DNA of 64,000 nt from Sphingobacterium paucimobilis HER1398 (GCF_000416985.1 NZ_ATDL01000017.1:1-64000), one strand, 5' to 3'; positions 27,305-36,312 are shown, counted from the stretch's first letter. Numbers and translations are program-made. The notes: generated by a model not told the origin, from the sequence alone.

Positions 27305-29340
27305 CTGACCTGTATTTTCACATCCGACTTTACCTTACCTGAAATCAATTCCAGGCCTGCACCAATATCATTTCGATCAAAATAATATGTCATCGCATAC
27401 CTAGCCCAGAGATCTAGATTCTTAACAATTTTATAACGTACATTCAGATAACTCCGCATCCCTTTATCATAATACATTGGAAAACCGGAGGCATACAGCA
27501 CATCATTTTCATAGGCGTAGATCCTTGTATCGTACCCCTCCGTATCAAAGTAAGCAGCACGTATATTGAACTGGAGCCGAGGCTTTCTCATTTGCCAAAA
27601 AGCATCCTGGTAAAATAAGAAACCATTCGTTCCATCGACTCCTTCCTTCTCAAAAAGCATCACTTCCACGCGTGAGCGAATCCGCCAACTATCACTTAGT
27701 TTATATTGAAAATCAACACGAAATTGGTCACGATTGACATCTGCCAACACATTTGTATGTCGTGTGTCTAATGCAAGATTCTCTTGTCGGAGGCGATGTC
27801 GGTAGCGGAATGTTAATTTTCCGATTTTGTACCAGGTATAAGTAAATTGACTCAGAAAATCTGTACCTGCACTTGGAGCATCGATACGATATCTCAACCA
27901 CGGGAAATGAAAAACATCAAAGTAATTTACCCATTCAATCTTTCTACTCGGATGGTATACCATTCCAGCATATATGCCTTTCTCATTGGCGATCTGACTG
28001 CCTTCGCTTAGTGACTGCCCATAGAAACTATGGTAGTCACGTTGATAATTTCTATAATCAACAAAAAGAGAAAGCTTGGAATGCAAACTAGCAATCAATC
28101 CATTGTTGGTAGCCCAACCACCTCCAAAACTGTATGCTGTTTCTCCAAAAAAATAATAATTTCTAAAGGAATAATTATAATGTCCACCAACCACATGCAA
28201 ACTATTACCCTGGAAATCAAATAGCTGCCGCATATCGCTCCCTTTTATACGCACGCCATCATAGGTCATCCCCATGTAAGTAATCCCGAGCTTCAAACGC
28301 TGATATTGATAGGCCAAATTACTTCCATAAACGACTTGTCCTATTGCTTTTCGATAAGACTGCTCGGTAGCAGTCCGATGCAATCCCGATTGGCTTATCG
28401 TAGAAATAATGCGACTGCCATCCTCTGTTTCCACCTTTCCGGACAGCTTATTATAAGCCACAAACGGAATCCATCTCATCGCTCCCTTTTCTATAGCAGC
28501 CGAAACACCCCGCTGGAAGTTGCTTTCGTTCATCGAAGAATACGGAACGAGTCCCTGTCCCTGTCGAGCGACGCTGCCGATCCAGGCCCCTTTACCGAAG
28601 CTCAAGCCATTCCACGAAACAAGTCCCTGCCCAAACTGTAGGGCGTAATCTCCAATCACAAGTTTCTTGACATACTTACTTAAATTCCGCGCCTCGAGAT
28701 GCCCTGAATAAAAATCAAAACCATAACGCTGCTTTTCTCTAAAAAATGGCTCCCCTGCATCCTTTTCCATATTCAATGCAACGCGTATTTGATTATCGTA
28801 GTTCCATCGATAGCGAAGTGCATATTGATTAGCATCTCCGAGATATCTGCTCTTACTCTCTTCCTGTATTCGATAGCCAGTAGCAAGCTGTAGCTGACGT
28901 CCATAACGCATCATTAGCATATGTTCGTCTTTTTCCATCATTTTTTTTAAACTCAATCCTCTGAAAGAAGTTGGGGGAGCAATATAAACAAATGGAAGTA
29001 GGCGCTGGATAGTTTCAGCATCAAACCCTTTGATCGCTTGAAGTTCGAGCACGCTGACAAAATCCCCTGACCTAGAACGATGAAAGATCAAATTATCTAC
29101 CTGCTGTGGAGAAAGAAAAAAAAGTACACTTAATTCAGATTCACTAGCGGTATTCAGGTTGAGCGGCTTTCTCAAATAATAATGCAACTTTTCTGATATT
29201 TCACTAATATCGACCTCTTCTCCTAATTCTTCTTGAATCTGCTCCAACAGGAGCTCATCGACACGTTCTTCTTCTTGCCCAAAAGAAAGCGCGGGATATA
29301 CACCTATCCCCAATATGATTGCCAATATTCTAAAAACCAT
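27292..29340 (-). CDS. helix-hairpin-helix outer-membrane beta-barrel protein
   Basis: 682 residues. A signal peptide (MVFRILAIILGIGVYPALSFGQ) is followed by an acidic stretch. A ComEA-like helix-hairpin-helix region covers about 55-120 (KPLNLNTASESELSVLFFLS, then LELQAIKGFDAETIQRLLPF). From about 150 to the end come repeated amphipathic aromatic strands (YALRYRWNYDNQIRVAL, LTFRYRHRLRQENLAL) ending in KIQVRWQW, the form of an outer-membrane beta-barrel C-terminus. HHH domains of this type bind DNA nonspecifically in ComEA. It overlaps its upstream neighbour by 11 bases and comEC by 13. I infer a possible outer-membrane role in DNA uptake; the family has no function that I know of. Confidence 0.75.
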   Translation of the reverse strand: MVFRILAIILGIGVYPALSFGQEEERVDELLLEQIQEELGEEVDISEISEKLHYYLRKPLNLNTASESELSVLFFLSPQQVDNLIFHRSRSGDFVSVLELQAIKGFDAETIQRLLPFVYIAPPTSFRGLSLKKMMEKDEHMLMMRYGRQLQLATGYRIQEESKSRYLGDANQYALRYRWNYDNQIRVALNMEKDAGEPFFREKQRYGFDFYSGHLEARNLSKYVKKLVIGDYALQFGQGLVSWNGLSFGKGAWIGSVARQGQGLVPYSSMNESNFQRGVSAAIEKGAMRWIPFVAYNKLSGKVETEDGSRIISTISQSGLHRTATEQSYRKAIGQVVYGSNLAYQYQRLKLGITYMGMTYDGVRIKGSDMRQLFDFQGNSLHVVGGHYNYSFRNYYFFGETAYSFGGGWATNNGLIASLHSKLSLFVDYRNYQRDYHSFYGQSLSEGSQIANEKGIYAGMVYHPSRKIEWVNYFDVFHFPWLRYRIDAPSAGTDFLSQFTYTWYKIGKLTFRYRHRLRQENLALDTRHTNVLADVNRDQFRVDFQYKLSDSWRIRSRVEVMLFEKEGVDGTNGFLFYQDAFWQMRKPRLQFNIRAAYFDTEGYDTRIYAYENDVLYASGFPMYYDKGMRSYLNVRYKIVKNLDLWARYAMTYYFDRNDIGAGLELISGKVKSDVKIQVRWQW

Positions 29341-30133
29341 AAACCAAGGATACTTGAGGAGAAGCTCCTAATTGTGTATGAAAGGATGAAGATATATCAC
29401 ATAAAAATTTTCCAAGTGTCATGCCAACTCCCGTAAAATATTGCATGGGCACTAGGGTGACCCCTCCTCTTAGGACGACCAGTTTATCTATGGAGTAGGC
29501 AATCCCAAACCGAGGATCTATCTCACCCAATGCAGTATAATAAGCATCCGCTGTAAACAAGACCTCTTTAGATATATGATATAACAATCCCATACCGATC
29601 TCTCTAGCGATAGACTGGTCTATAGTGTCGTCAAAACGGGAAAAAGAAATATTACGCAGCAACAGCCCTATCGCCATTGCTTTAGTAAAAGTAAAATGAG
29701 CTCCTAAATCCATCGAAACAGCATTATCTCCACCGTAGCCTTCGACATGATATTGGTGATAATTGGTCGATACCGAAGTGGAAAAATAATCACCAAATGC
29801 ACGAACATAGACAGCCCTTACCGTAAGTAAAGAAGAGGTACCTTTCAAACCATAGTTATTGATAGTTAATCCTAGGGTATTGTATTTACGCAGAGGTAGC
29901 GATGCTACGAGAGCATGCGCCTGTATATCCTGTGTTAAAAAATGAGGTTGGTAACCTATACCAACCTGTGGCCTTTCCAGCTTTGCCACCACAGCAGGAT
30001 TGGCAGTTAAGCCGTACACAGAAGGTAAAGCCAATCCCGTATTTCCCATACCTTGTAGAGAAGCACCATAGAAACGTTGAGAATGCGCAGTAATGCATAG
30101 AAGCAATAAGAGTAGTATTACACCTCCCTTCAT
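29330..30133 (-). CDS. PorV/PorQ-like outer-membrane protein
   Basis: 267 residues. A signal peptide (MKGGVILLLLLLCITAHSQ) is followed by YGASLQGMGNTGLALPSVYGLTANPAVVAKLERPQVGIGY, the N-terminal pattern of PorV/PorQ and FadL-related barrels (a glycine-rich loop then an asparagine-proline). The remainder alternates as beta-strands and ends in VSLVYGF, an outer-membrane barrel terminus. PorV and PorQ serve the type IX secretion system in Bacteroidota, but several paralogues of unknown role exist. Here it is first in a four-gene unit with the HHH barrel, comEC and recQ. The 11-base overlap with the next gene implies coupling. Confidence 0.65.
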   Translation of the reverse strand: MKGGVILLLLLLCITAHSQRFYGASLQGMGNTGLALPSVYGLTANPAVVAKLERPQVGIGYQPHFLTQDIQAHALVASLPLRKYNTLGLTINNYGLKGTSSLLTVRAVYVRAFGDYFSTSVSTNYHQYHVEGYGGDNAVSMDLGAHFTFTKAMAIGLLLRNISFSRFDDTIDQSIAREIGMGLLYHISKEVLFTADAYYTALGEIDPRFGIAYSIDKLVVLRGGVTLVPMQYFTGVGMTLGKFLCDISSSFHTQLGASPQVSLVYGF

Positions 30134-30231
30134 AAGATTAGCAATTAATTGGTTTTCACCAATTTACATAAAATAAAATCAATTTAAAAATCTTATTTTG
30201 CAATCTAGCAAGACTCTTGTCAAAAAAGTCA

Positions 30232-30266
30232 CAAAAAAAGCCAGATGGTTTAGTACCATCTGGCTT
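30232..30266 (-). terminator. Rho-independent terminator of gyrB
   Basis: AGCCAGATGGT (30239-30249) pairs perfectly with ACCATCTGGCT (30255-30265) around a 5-base loop. On the minus strand the stem is followed by a run of T (complement of the A run 30232-30238). It lies about 29 bases after the gyrB stop codon. Confidence 0.9.
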
Positions 30267-30294
30267 AACATATCCTTGCTGAATAGAGTTTCTG

Positions 30295-32253
30295 CTACGT
30301 ATCTATCTTGGCATACTTTGCATTTCTCTCGATAAATTCTCTTCGAGGAGCAACCTCATCTCCCATCAACATAGAGAACACACGATCAGATTCTGCGGCA
30401 TTCTCTATTGTTACCTGGCGCAACGTACGTTTTTCAGGGTTCATTGTAGTTTCCCACAACTGTTCCGCGTTCATCTCTCCAAGTCCTTTATAACGCTGTA
30501 CATGTACAGAATCTTCTTTACCAGTACCTTTCAAGCGCTGTATCGCTGCCAATCGTTGATCTTCGGTCCATGCATATTCAGACTCTTTCCCTTTCTTCAC
30601 CAAATACAACGGCGGAGTAGCGATATAGATATAACCTTTCTCGATCAATTGGCGCATATATCGGAAATAGAACGTCAAAATTAAAGTAGCAATGTGGCTA
30701 CCATCGACATCCGCATCCGTCATAATGATAATTTTATGATAGCGCAGCTTTGCCGTATTCAATGCCTTTGGATCTTCTTCGGTACCCACAGATACGCCCA
30801 AAGCGGTGAACATATTCTTGATCTCTTCACTCTCGTAAATCTTATGCTCCATAGCCTTCTCTACGTTTAGGATCTTACCCCTCAGTGGCATGATAGCTTG
30901 ATAATTACGATCACGTCCTTGCTTAGCCGTTCCACCCGCAGAATCTCCCTCGACAAAGAAAATCTCACATAAAGCAGGGTCATTACTTGAACAGTCAGCC
31001 AGTTTTCCTGGAAGCCCAGACCCACTCATCACCGTCTTACGCTGCACGAGTTCACGTGCTTTACGTGCAGCAGCTCTCGCTTGGGCAGCTATAATTACTT
31101 TCTGAACGATAACTTTAGCTTCTCTTGGATTCTCTTCCAAATATACCCCTAAGATCTCCCCTACCGCAACATCTACCGCACCCATGACCTCCGTATTACC
31201 CAATTTAGTCTTAGTCTGACCTTCAAATTGTGGCTCTGCAACTTTTACAGAAATAACGGCTGTCAATCCCTCTCTAAAGTCATCTCCAGTCACCTCAACT
31301 TTCGAATTCTTTAACAAGCCCGACTCATCTGCATATTTTTTCAGCACTCTTGTCAATCCCCTCCGAAATCCTGCAACGTGCGTACCACCCTCTATCGTAT
31401 TGATATTGTTGACATACGAGTGTACGTTTTCCGAATAGGTATCATTGTATTGAAATGCTAACTCTACAGGAATTCCTTGTTTAACACCTTCTAGATAGAT
31501 CGGATCAGGAATTAATGGGGAACGTGTACCATCCAAAAACTTGACAAACTCCTGAAGACCTCCCTCCGATAAAAATACATTTTTCTTCTCTGTACCATCT
31601 TCATTCGTTTCACGCTCGTCGACCAAAGTAAGCGTAATACCTTTATTCAAGAAGGCAAGCTCACGTAGGCGATTTGCCAACGTATCATAGTTATAAACAA
31701 TGGTCTGTGTAAAAATTTCTGGATCCGGTCTGAATGTCACGATAGTACCTGTAATATCTGAAGTACCTACTTCTTTGACATCGTACATCGGTTTACCTTT
31801 TTCATACTCTTGGTTGAATACTTTTCCTTCACGATGTACTTCTGCTTTCAGGTATATAGACAAAGCATTCACACAGGATACCCCCACACCGTGTAGTCCC
31901 CCGGATACTTTGTACGTGTCCTTATCAAACTTACCACCGGCGTGCAACACCGTCATGACGAGCTCCAATGCGGATTTATTTTCCTTTTTATTTATACCCG
32001 TCGGAATACCCCTACCATTATCTCTTACAGAAATTGAGTTGTCCTTATGGATAGTTACATGGATATCATTACAGTAACCTGCAACAGCCTCATCAATAGA
32101 GTTATCAACAACCTCGTAAACTAAATGGTGTAAACCCTTGGGGCCTGTGTCCCCAATATACATGGATGGACGTTTACGTACCGCTTCCAACCCCTCTAAT
32201 ACCTGGATATTATCAGCTGAATACGTTGTAGGATTCTTTTTTTCTTCGCTCAT
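30295..32253 (-). CDS. gyrB: DNA gyrase subunit B
   Basis: ATPase subunit of the type II topoisomerase that introduces negative supercoils. At 652 residues it is the short form without the insert of gammaproteobacterial GyrB. The GHKL ATP-binding motifs appear early: RPSMYIGDTGPKGLHHLVYE, EVVDNSIDEA and GRGIPTG. The TOPRIM part has EGDSAGGTAKQGRDR and DADVDGSHI. The C-terminus RREFIERNAKYAKIDT is the usual gyrase form, which argues against ParE. It is a single-gene unit with its own promoter about 30 bases upstream and a terminator. Confidence 0.97.
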   Translation of the reverse strand: MSEEKKNPTTYSADNIQVLEGLEAVRKRPSMYIGDTGPKGLHHLVYEVVDNSIDEAVAGYCNDIHVTIHKDNSISVRDNGRGIPTGINKKENKSALELVMTVLHAGGKFDKDTYKVSGGLHGVGVSCVNALSIYLKAEVHREGKVFNQEYEKGKPMYDVKEVGTSDITGTIVTFRPDPEIFTQTIVYNYDTLANRLRELAFLNKGITLTLVDERETNEDGTEKKNVFLSEGGLQEFVKFLDGTRSPLIPDPIYLEGVKQGIPVELAFQYNDTYSENVHSYVNNINTIEGGTHVAGFRRGLTRVLKKYADESGLLKNSKVEVTGDDFREGLTAVISVKVAEPQFEGQTKTKLGNTEVMGAVDVAVGEILGVYLEENPREAKVIVQKVIIAAQARAAARKARELVQRKTVMSGSGLPGKLADCSSNDPALCEIFFVEGDSAGGTAKQGRDRNYQAIMPLRGKILNVEKAMEHKIYESEEIKNMFTALGVSVGTEEDPKALNTAKLRYHKIIIMTDADVDGSHIATLILTFYFRYMRQLIEKGYIYIATPPLYLVKKGKESEYAWTEDQRLAAIQRLKGTGKEDSVHVQRYKGLGEMNAEQLWETTMNPEKRTLRQVTIENAAESDRVFSMLMGDEVAPRREFIERNAKYAKIDT

Positions 32254-32285
32254 GTAATATATTAATAACAGAAAAAATCAACTCT

Positions 32286-32316
32286 CAAAGTTAATAAAAA
32301 TTAGGCACTTAAGCAA
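32286..32316 (-). promoter_or_regulatory. gyrB promoter
   Basis: On the minus strand TTG (32316-32314), a 20-base spacer and TAACTTTG (32293-32286) match the Bacteroidota promoter pattern. The box ends 32 bases before the gyrB ATG. Confidence 0.65.
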
Positions 32317-32400
32317 GTGGTTCTAGGGGTAAAATAACCGCAAATACACTTTTTTTACGGACAAAAAAGCGAAAAAGATGGATTTGTAATTTTTTTATAG

Positions 32401-32408
32401 TAGGTTTG
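32401..32408 (+). promoter_or_regulatory. -7 box upstream of the OmpH/Skp-like gene
   Basis: TAGGTTTG is an exact TAnnTTTG box. The nearest TTTG (32383-32386) is only 14 bases upstream, too close for a standard -33 element. If used, the leader would be about 110 bases. Confidence 0.4.
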
Positions 32409-32525
32409 TTTTTCCAACGAGAAAAGGACATAAAGACATCGGCCCATAAGCCTCTCATGATTGAAATAAAGCCCTATAGAACGTTGTAAACAGAAGCATA
32501 CAAAAAGATCAAAATAGACAAAAGA

Positions 32526-33146
32526 ATGAATAGAATTTTAGCAAACTTATCAAAAGTTACTTTAGGATTAATATTAGTAGCATCGGTTGCATCATGTAAT
32601 CAAAATGCATCCAATGCGCCAGCTTCTAAAAATGATAGCACAGCAGCTGCCTCTCCTGTCAAAATTCAAGAGAAAATTGTCTATGTAAACTCAGATACAC
32701 TTTCTGAGAAATATGTATACTTCAAGGACATCAAATCCAAACTTGAGGCTAAAGTAAAGAAAGCTCAATCAGACCTACAGTCTAAAGGACAGGCGTTCCA
32801 AAGAGAAGTTGCAGAATACCAACAAAAAGCAGCTACAATGAGTGCTTCCGACCGCCAGGCTACCGAAGAAAAATTAGCACGCAAGCAAGATGAACTAGGA
32901 AGATTAGACCAAAATGCTTCTCAATCCCTAGCACAAGACGAAGCAACAGAATTCAATGCAGTCTATAACGCAATTACTGAATATTTGAAAAAACACGCTG
33001 AAGAAAAAGGATATCAGTTCGTGTTGACTTATTCTAAAACAAATCCTGCTGTAATCTATGCAGATTCAAAATTAGATATCACAAAAGAGGTAGTTGAAGC
33101 GTTGAACAAAGAGTACAGCGCAAAGAAACCTGCTGAAAAGAAATAG
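32526..33146 (+). CDS. OmpH/Skp-like periplasmic chaperone, lipoprotein form
   Basis: 206 residues. The N-terminus is a lipoprotein signal (MNRILANLSKVTLGLILVASVASC) with the lipidated Cys24. A serine/alanine-rich linker follows, then an OmpH/Skp domain starting KIVYVNSDTLSEKYVYFKD and a long coiled coil (about 75-145) rich in K, E, Q and A. Skp holds unfolded outer-membrane proteins in the periplasm. E. coli Skp is soluble and about 160 residues, so the lipid anchor and longer linker are features of the Bacteroidota version. It is flanked by its own terminator and a candidate promoter, not next to bamA or lpxD as in Proteobacteria. Confidence 0.85.
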   Translation: MNRILANLSKVTLGLILVASVASCNQNASNAPASKNDSTAAASPVKIQEKIVYVNSDTLSEKYVYFKDIKSKLEAKVKKAQSDLQSKGQAFQREVAEYQQKAATMSASDRQATEEKLARKQDELGRLDQNASQSLAQDEATEFNAVYNAITEYLKKHAEEKGYQFVLTYSKTNPAVIYADSKLDITKEVVEALNKEYSAKKPAEKK

Positions 33147-33162
33147 GGAAAAAAAACACCAT

Positions 33163-33198
33163 AAAGAGGGATTCAAATCAAGTTTGAATCCCTCTTTT
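33163..33198 (+). terminator. Rho-independent terminator of the OmpH/Skp-like gene
   Basis: AAAGAGGGATTCAAA (33163-33177) pairs with TTTGAATCCCTCTTT (33183-33197) around a 5-base loop and ends in T. Its position shows that the longer in-frame extension of corA from 33184 is not translated. Confidence 0.88.
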
Positions 33199-33297
33199 GT
33201 TTTATACGTGCCTCCACTTGTAGTCGGCGGAAACTCATTCATTCTTGATAATATAAACCAATATGATTACTTTAATACAAAATTAAAGCAATCACCT

Positions 33298-34203
33298 ATG
33301 GTAACATATATCCTCCAGAATCCAGAAAGCAGTTTTGAATGGATTGACATATCCAATCCAAAAATAGAAGATTTCACGGAGCTGAAGGAAAAATACAAAC
33401 TTAATGATGCCTCTATAAAAGATTGTTTAGAAACAGGCCACCTGCCAAAAATTGAGGAATTCGAGAACTACCACTTCCTGATACTACGATCTATTCCGAA
33501 TAAATTTGACGAAGAATCAGACTCTCTTGTAGAAGTCACCGATCGCATATCCTTGTTTTACAATGAAAATGTCGTAATCACCGTACATCGAAATCAAATC
33601 GACTTTCTCGAGCGTCTTAAAACAATCGAACGTACCCACAAGCGACTACAATCCAGCAAAACACTAGTCAATGCATTAGTCTCGGATACCCTCAAAACAT
33701 TTGAAGATCTAGTCTTAGGAAAAATGGCTATGCAACTTGATGAATACGAAGAGATTGTTTTCCTGCACCACCGAAGAAAACCCTTCTTAAAAAAATTATA
33801 CTATATCAAAAGACAGATTGATGTCACCCGAAGCGTGCTCACACTTTACAAAGATATTGTGGATTACTTCCATATGCCAGAGTACAAAAACATCTATACA
33901 CAGGATTTGAGGGATTTATTTTCAAGAACCAGCACACTCTATCGCAATATCTCTGAAAACACCTCTCAATTATTGAACATCTACTTCAATATCGAGTCCA
34001 ACCATACCAACGAAATCATGCGGACGCTGACCATTATATCCGTATTCTTTATGCCTTTGACGTTTATCGTCGGTGTCTATGGAATGAATTTCGAAAATAT
34101 GCCTGAACTGGAATGGGAATACGGTTACGCAGGTATATTGATCATCATGGCCCTACTCTCCGTACTGATCTATTACTGGTTTAAACGAAAAAGATGGCTA
34201 TAA
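33298..34203 (+). CDS. corA: CorA-type magnesium/divalent cation transporter
   Basis: Homopentameric inner-membrane channel for Mg2+ and other divalent ions. The 301-residue protein has a cytosolic N-terminal domain with long helices and two C-terminal transmembrane segments (about 240-260 and 275-295). The selectivity motif YGMNF (GMN at 262-264) lies at the end of the first. I use the ATG at 33298 (MVTYILQNPESSFEWIDI): a longer frame from a TTG at 33184 runs through the upstream terminator. A weak TTG-N20-TACTTTAA sequence at 33245-33275 could be its promoter. It converges on tsaB with a single base between the two stop codons, so transcripts probably run into each other's 3' ends. Confidence 0.9.
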   Translation: MVTYILQNPESSFEWIDISNPKIEDFTELKEKYKLNDASIKDCLETGHLPKIEEFENYHFLILRSIPNKFDEESDSLVEVTDRISLFYNENVVITVHRNQIDFLERLKTIERTHKRLQSSKTLVNALVSDTLKTFEDLVLGKMAMQLDEYEEIVFLHHRRKPFLKKLYYIKRQIDVTRSVLTLYKDIVDYFHMPEYKNIYTQDLRDLFSRTSTLYRNISENTSQLLNIYFNIESNHTNEIMRTLTIISVFFMPLTFIVGVYGMNFENMPELEWEYGYAGILIIMALLSVLIYYWFKRKRWL

Positions 34204-34204
34204 C

Positions 34205-34897
34205 TTAAATAAGCTTCTTAGACACCGTCGCCACAAACTCCTTAAGATAGAAGGGTTCAAAATAAATCAATTCTTCAACCTCCTTATTTTGAAATTTCTG
34301 GAATGCAATCGTGCTTAAGTAAGCGGACGAGTGTTGGTATTCTGTATCTATTTTCACTTGCGCGCTACCTTCAAACAGTTCTTGGAACTTATTTGCTCCA
34401 GAACCGAAGAGTACAACATTTTTTGGAGCAAAAACATCAAACGTATCTGCGTCTACAATAACCGCTTCTGTCTTATGCAAGCAATTCTTTTGATCATCAA
34501 ATACCGACATATATACTTCCATCCGCCTTGCATCCAACATAGGGATATAAACAAGATTATCTTTAGTTTCATTCTTCGCAATATAACCTTCGTACATGCT
34601 TTCTAAGGTATTCACACCAAGCAGAGGTATATCCAATGCATAACACAATCCTTTTGCTGTAGACACGCCAATTCGAAGCCCTGTATAAGAACCAGGCCCC
34701 ATACTGACAGCTACTGCGGAAAGGTCTGCATAATCCAACGACACACTTTTCAACAATCTATCGATACAAACGGTAAGGCCTGAGGCATGCATATTCCGCT
34801 CCTCTGCCGTGAGCTCGGCAAAAAGCTTTCCGTTGTTACTGAGCGAGACCGAGCAAACTTCAGTCGCTGTGTCAATTTGCAATATATAGCTACACAT
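34205..34897 (-). CDS. tsaB: tRNA threonylcarbamoyladenosine biosynthesis protein TsaB
   Basis: Partner of TsaD in making the universal t6A37 modification of ANN-decoding tRNAs. It is a 230-residue protein of the ASKHA fold with the N-terminal ILQIDTATEVCSVSL and the typical AVSMGPGSYTGLRIGVSTAKGL (about 66-87). TsaB lacks the metal site of TsaD and acts as its scaffold. It is the last gene of the group rpmH-rnpA-yidD-tsaB, 30 bases after yidD. No terminator separates it from the convergent corA. Confidence 0.92.
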   Translation of the reverse strand: MCSYILQIDTATEVCSVSLSNNGKLFAELTAEERNMHASGLTVCIDRLLKSVSLDYADLSAVAVSMGPGSYTGLRIGVSTAKGLCYALDIPLLGVNTLESMYEGYIAKNETKDNLVYIPMLDARRMEVYMSVFDDQKNCLHKTEAVIVDADTFDVFAPKNVVLFGSGANKFQELFEGSAQVKIDTEYQHSSAYLSTIAFQKFQNKEVEELIYFEPFYLKEFVATVSKKLI

Positions 34898-34927
34898 AGA
34901 ATGATACTTTCTGAAAACAGGTTAAAT

Positions 34928-35179
34928 TTAGGGCACAGGATCATGCCCGTGTCCTCCCCAAGGATTACAACTGGCGATACGTTTGATTGCTAACCAACCA
35001 CCCTTAAAAGGTCCGTATTTAAGGATAGCCTCCTTACCGTATTGCGAACAAGTTGGGGTATATCTACAGTTTGCTCCTAGCAATGGAGAGATAAAAAGCT
35101 GATAAAATCGTATAATCAACAAAAAGATTCCTTGCAGAATCTTCACTGCAAACAAACCGATACTATTGATTATTTTCAT
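34928..35179 (-). CDS. yidD: membrane protein insertion efficiency factor YidD
   Basis: A small peripheral membrane protein of 83 residues that aids YidC-dependent insertion. An amphipathic N-terminal helix (about 1-30) is followed by the invariant core FYQLFISPLLGANCRYTPTCSQY and a C-terminal GGHGHDPVP. It overlaps the end of rnpA by 17 bases, the usual rnpA-yidD coupling in bacteria. The yidC gene that normally sits next is not in this window. Confidence 0.93.
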   Translation of the reverse strand: MKIINSIGLFAVKILQGIFLLIIRFYQLFISPLLGANCRYTPTCSQYGKEAILKYGPFKGGWLAIKRIASCNPWGGHGHDPVP

Positions 35180-35552
35180 TGATCAACTGTGCTAGTGCTT
35201 TTTCCATTTTTGTCCACACCGTAGCAAAGGGTACTTCTTCCTTTCCCACATACTGTATCGCGAGCAACAGACCCGAAGATTTAGACTCCATGCAAGGATA
35301 AAGTGCGATAGACTTTTGCTGTCGGTAGGCTTCCCGGATCAAACGCTTAATACGATTACGATGAGGTGCGGCCTTAAATCTGCGTTTTGAGACAGATATA
35401 ACTACACTCACAGGAGATTGCACTTTCTCAAGCGCTACCTCCGTATATACCATCCGAAAAGGGTATACAACAAAAGAAGAACCACTATGAAAAAGCTTAT
35501 TCAATAAGCTCTTATTACATAGTCGTTCTTCTTTTTTAAATGTTTTTTTCAT
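35163..35552 (-). CDS. rnpA: ribonuclease P protein component
   Basis: Protein subunit of RNase P, which matures tRNA 5' ends. It has 129 residues, basic, with the RNR motif region RRFKAAPHRNRIKRLIREAYR at about 60-80 and the N-terminal ERLCNKSLLNKLFHSGSS. It lies 57 bases after rpmH in the conserved order rpmH-rnpA-yidD and overlaps yidD at its 3' end. Confidence 0.94.
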   Translation of the reverse strand: MKKTFKKEERLCNKSLLNKLFHSGSSFVVYPFRMVYTEVALEKVQSPVSVVISVSKRRFKAAPHRNRIKRLIREAYRQQKSIALYPCMESKSSGLLLAIQYVGKEEVPFATVWTKMEKALAQLINENNQ

Positions 35553-35609
35553 ACGATGACAGAAAATGCCGGAACGGCACAGTTAAAGTCACCGGCGCTA
35601 AAAAAAGTA

Positions 35610-35768
35610 TTAGCCTTTGTGGCGATACTCGTCAGAAACACTAAGACGTTTTCTTCCTTTAGCTCTACGAGACGCTAATACTCTTCTACCATTAGCTGTG
35701 CTCATACGCTCTCTAAAACCGTGTTTGTTTCTTCTTTTTCTTTGCGAAGGCTGAAATGTTCTTTTCAT
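35610..35768 (-). CDS. rpmH: 50S ribosomal protein L34
   Basis: A 52-residue, highly basic protein starting MKRTFQPSQRKRRNKHGFRE and containing the invariant RMSTANGRRVLASRRAKGRKR. The C-terminal tail (LSVSDEYRHKG) is a few residues longer than in E. coli (46 residues), as is usual in Bacteroidota. It heads the rpmH-rnpA-yidD-tsaB group, with a good promoter about 60 bases upstream. Confidence 0.96.
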   Translation of the reverse strand: MKRTFQPSQRKRRNKHGFRERMSTANGRRVLASRRAKGRKRLSVSDEYRHKG

Positions 35769-35824
35769 GACGCTTTATTATATTTTTTTAATATTCTTAC
35801 CTGTAATTATCCTTAATAGGAATG

Positions 35825-35855
35825 CAAAAGTAGTGTATTATTTCTAAACTAACAA
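35825..35855 (-). promoter_or_regulatory. rpmH promoter
   Basis: On the minus strand TTG (35855-35853), a 20-base spacer and TACTTTTG (35832-35825) match the Bacteroidota pattern. It lies between mscL and rpmH and should drive rpmH-rnpA-yidD-tsaB. Confidence 0.65.
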
Positions 35856-35904
35856 GGACTAAAATCAAAAAGTTTAGCGCAGCACAACTCTTTATCAGGT
35901 TAGT

Positions 35905-36312
35905 CTATTTATTTTTTAATATATCTCTGATCTCAGAAAGCAGTGTCTCCTCCTTAGATGGTGCTGGTGGCGCAGCAGGAGCAGCCTCCTCTTTCTTATT
36001 AAAAGAATTAATTCCCTTGATCACTAAAAAAATACAGAATGCAATAATCAAAAACTGGATAATCACATTCGCAAAGTTACCATATTTGATAGCAACTTCT
36101 TCTATCCCAGCTGCAGCATCAGCCTCTGTAATTACATATTTTAAATTACTGAAATCCACCCCTCCTGTGATAAAACCTATCGGAGGCATAATAACATCGT
36201 CCACCAAAGAGCTAACGATTTTACCAAATGCACCACCGATTACCACACCGACAGCTAGATCTAATACGCTACCGCGCATTGCAAATTCTTTAAATTCTTT
36301 TAAAAACCCCAT
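35905..36312 (-). CDS. mscL: large-conductance mechanosensitive channel
   Basis: Inner-membrane pentamer that opens under osmotic down-shock. The 135-residue protein has the N-terminal amphipathic helix and first transmembrane segment MGFLKEFKEFAMRGSVLDLA-VGVVIGGAFGKIVSSLVDDV, then MPPIG. A second membrane helix (VIIQFLIIAFCIFLVI) and a C-terminal charged helix (PSKEETLLSEIRDILK) follow. Length and layout match E. coli MscL (136). The periplasmic loop is of normal size. It reads in the same direction as rpmH but has a separate promoter region. Confidence 0.95.
   Translation of the reverse strand: MGFLKEFKEFAMRGSVLDLAVGVVIGGAFGKIVSSLVDDVIMPPIGFITGGVDFSNLKYVITEADAAAGIEEVAIKYGNFANVIIQFLIIAFCIFLVIKGINSFNKKEEAAPAAPPAPSKEETLLSEIRDILKNK

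Noticed and set aside
33184..33297. An upstream extension of corA from a TTG codon
   Set aside because: The extension reads through the terminator of the preceding gene. The ATG at 33298 gives the normal CorA N-terminus.
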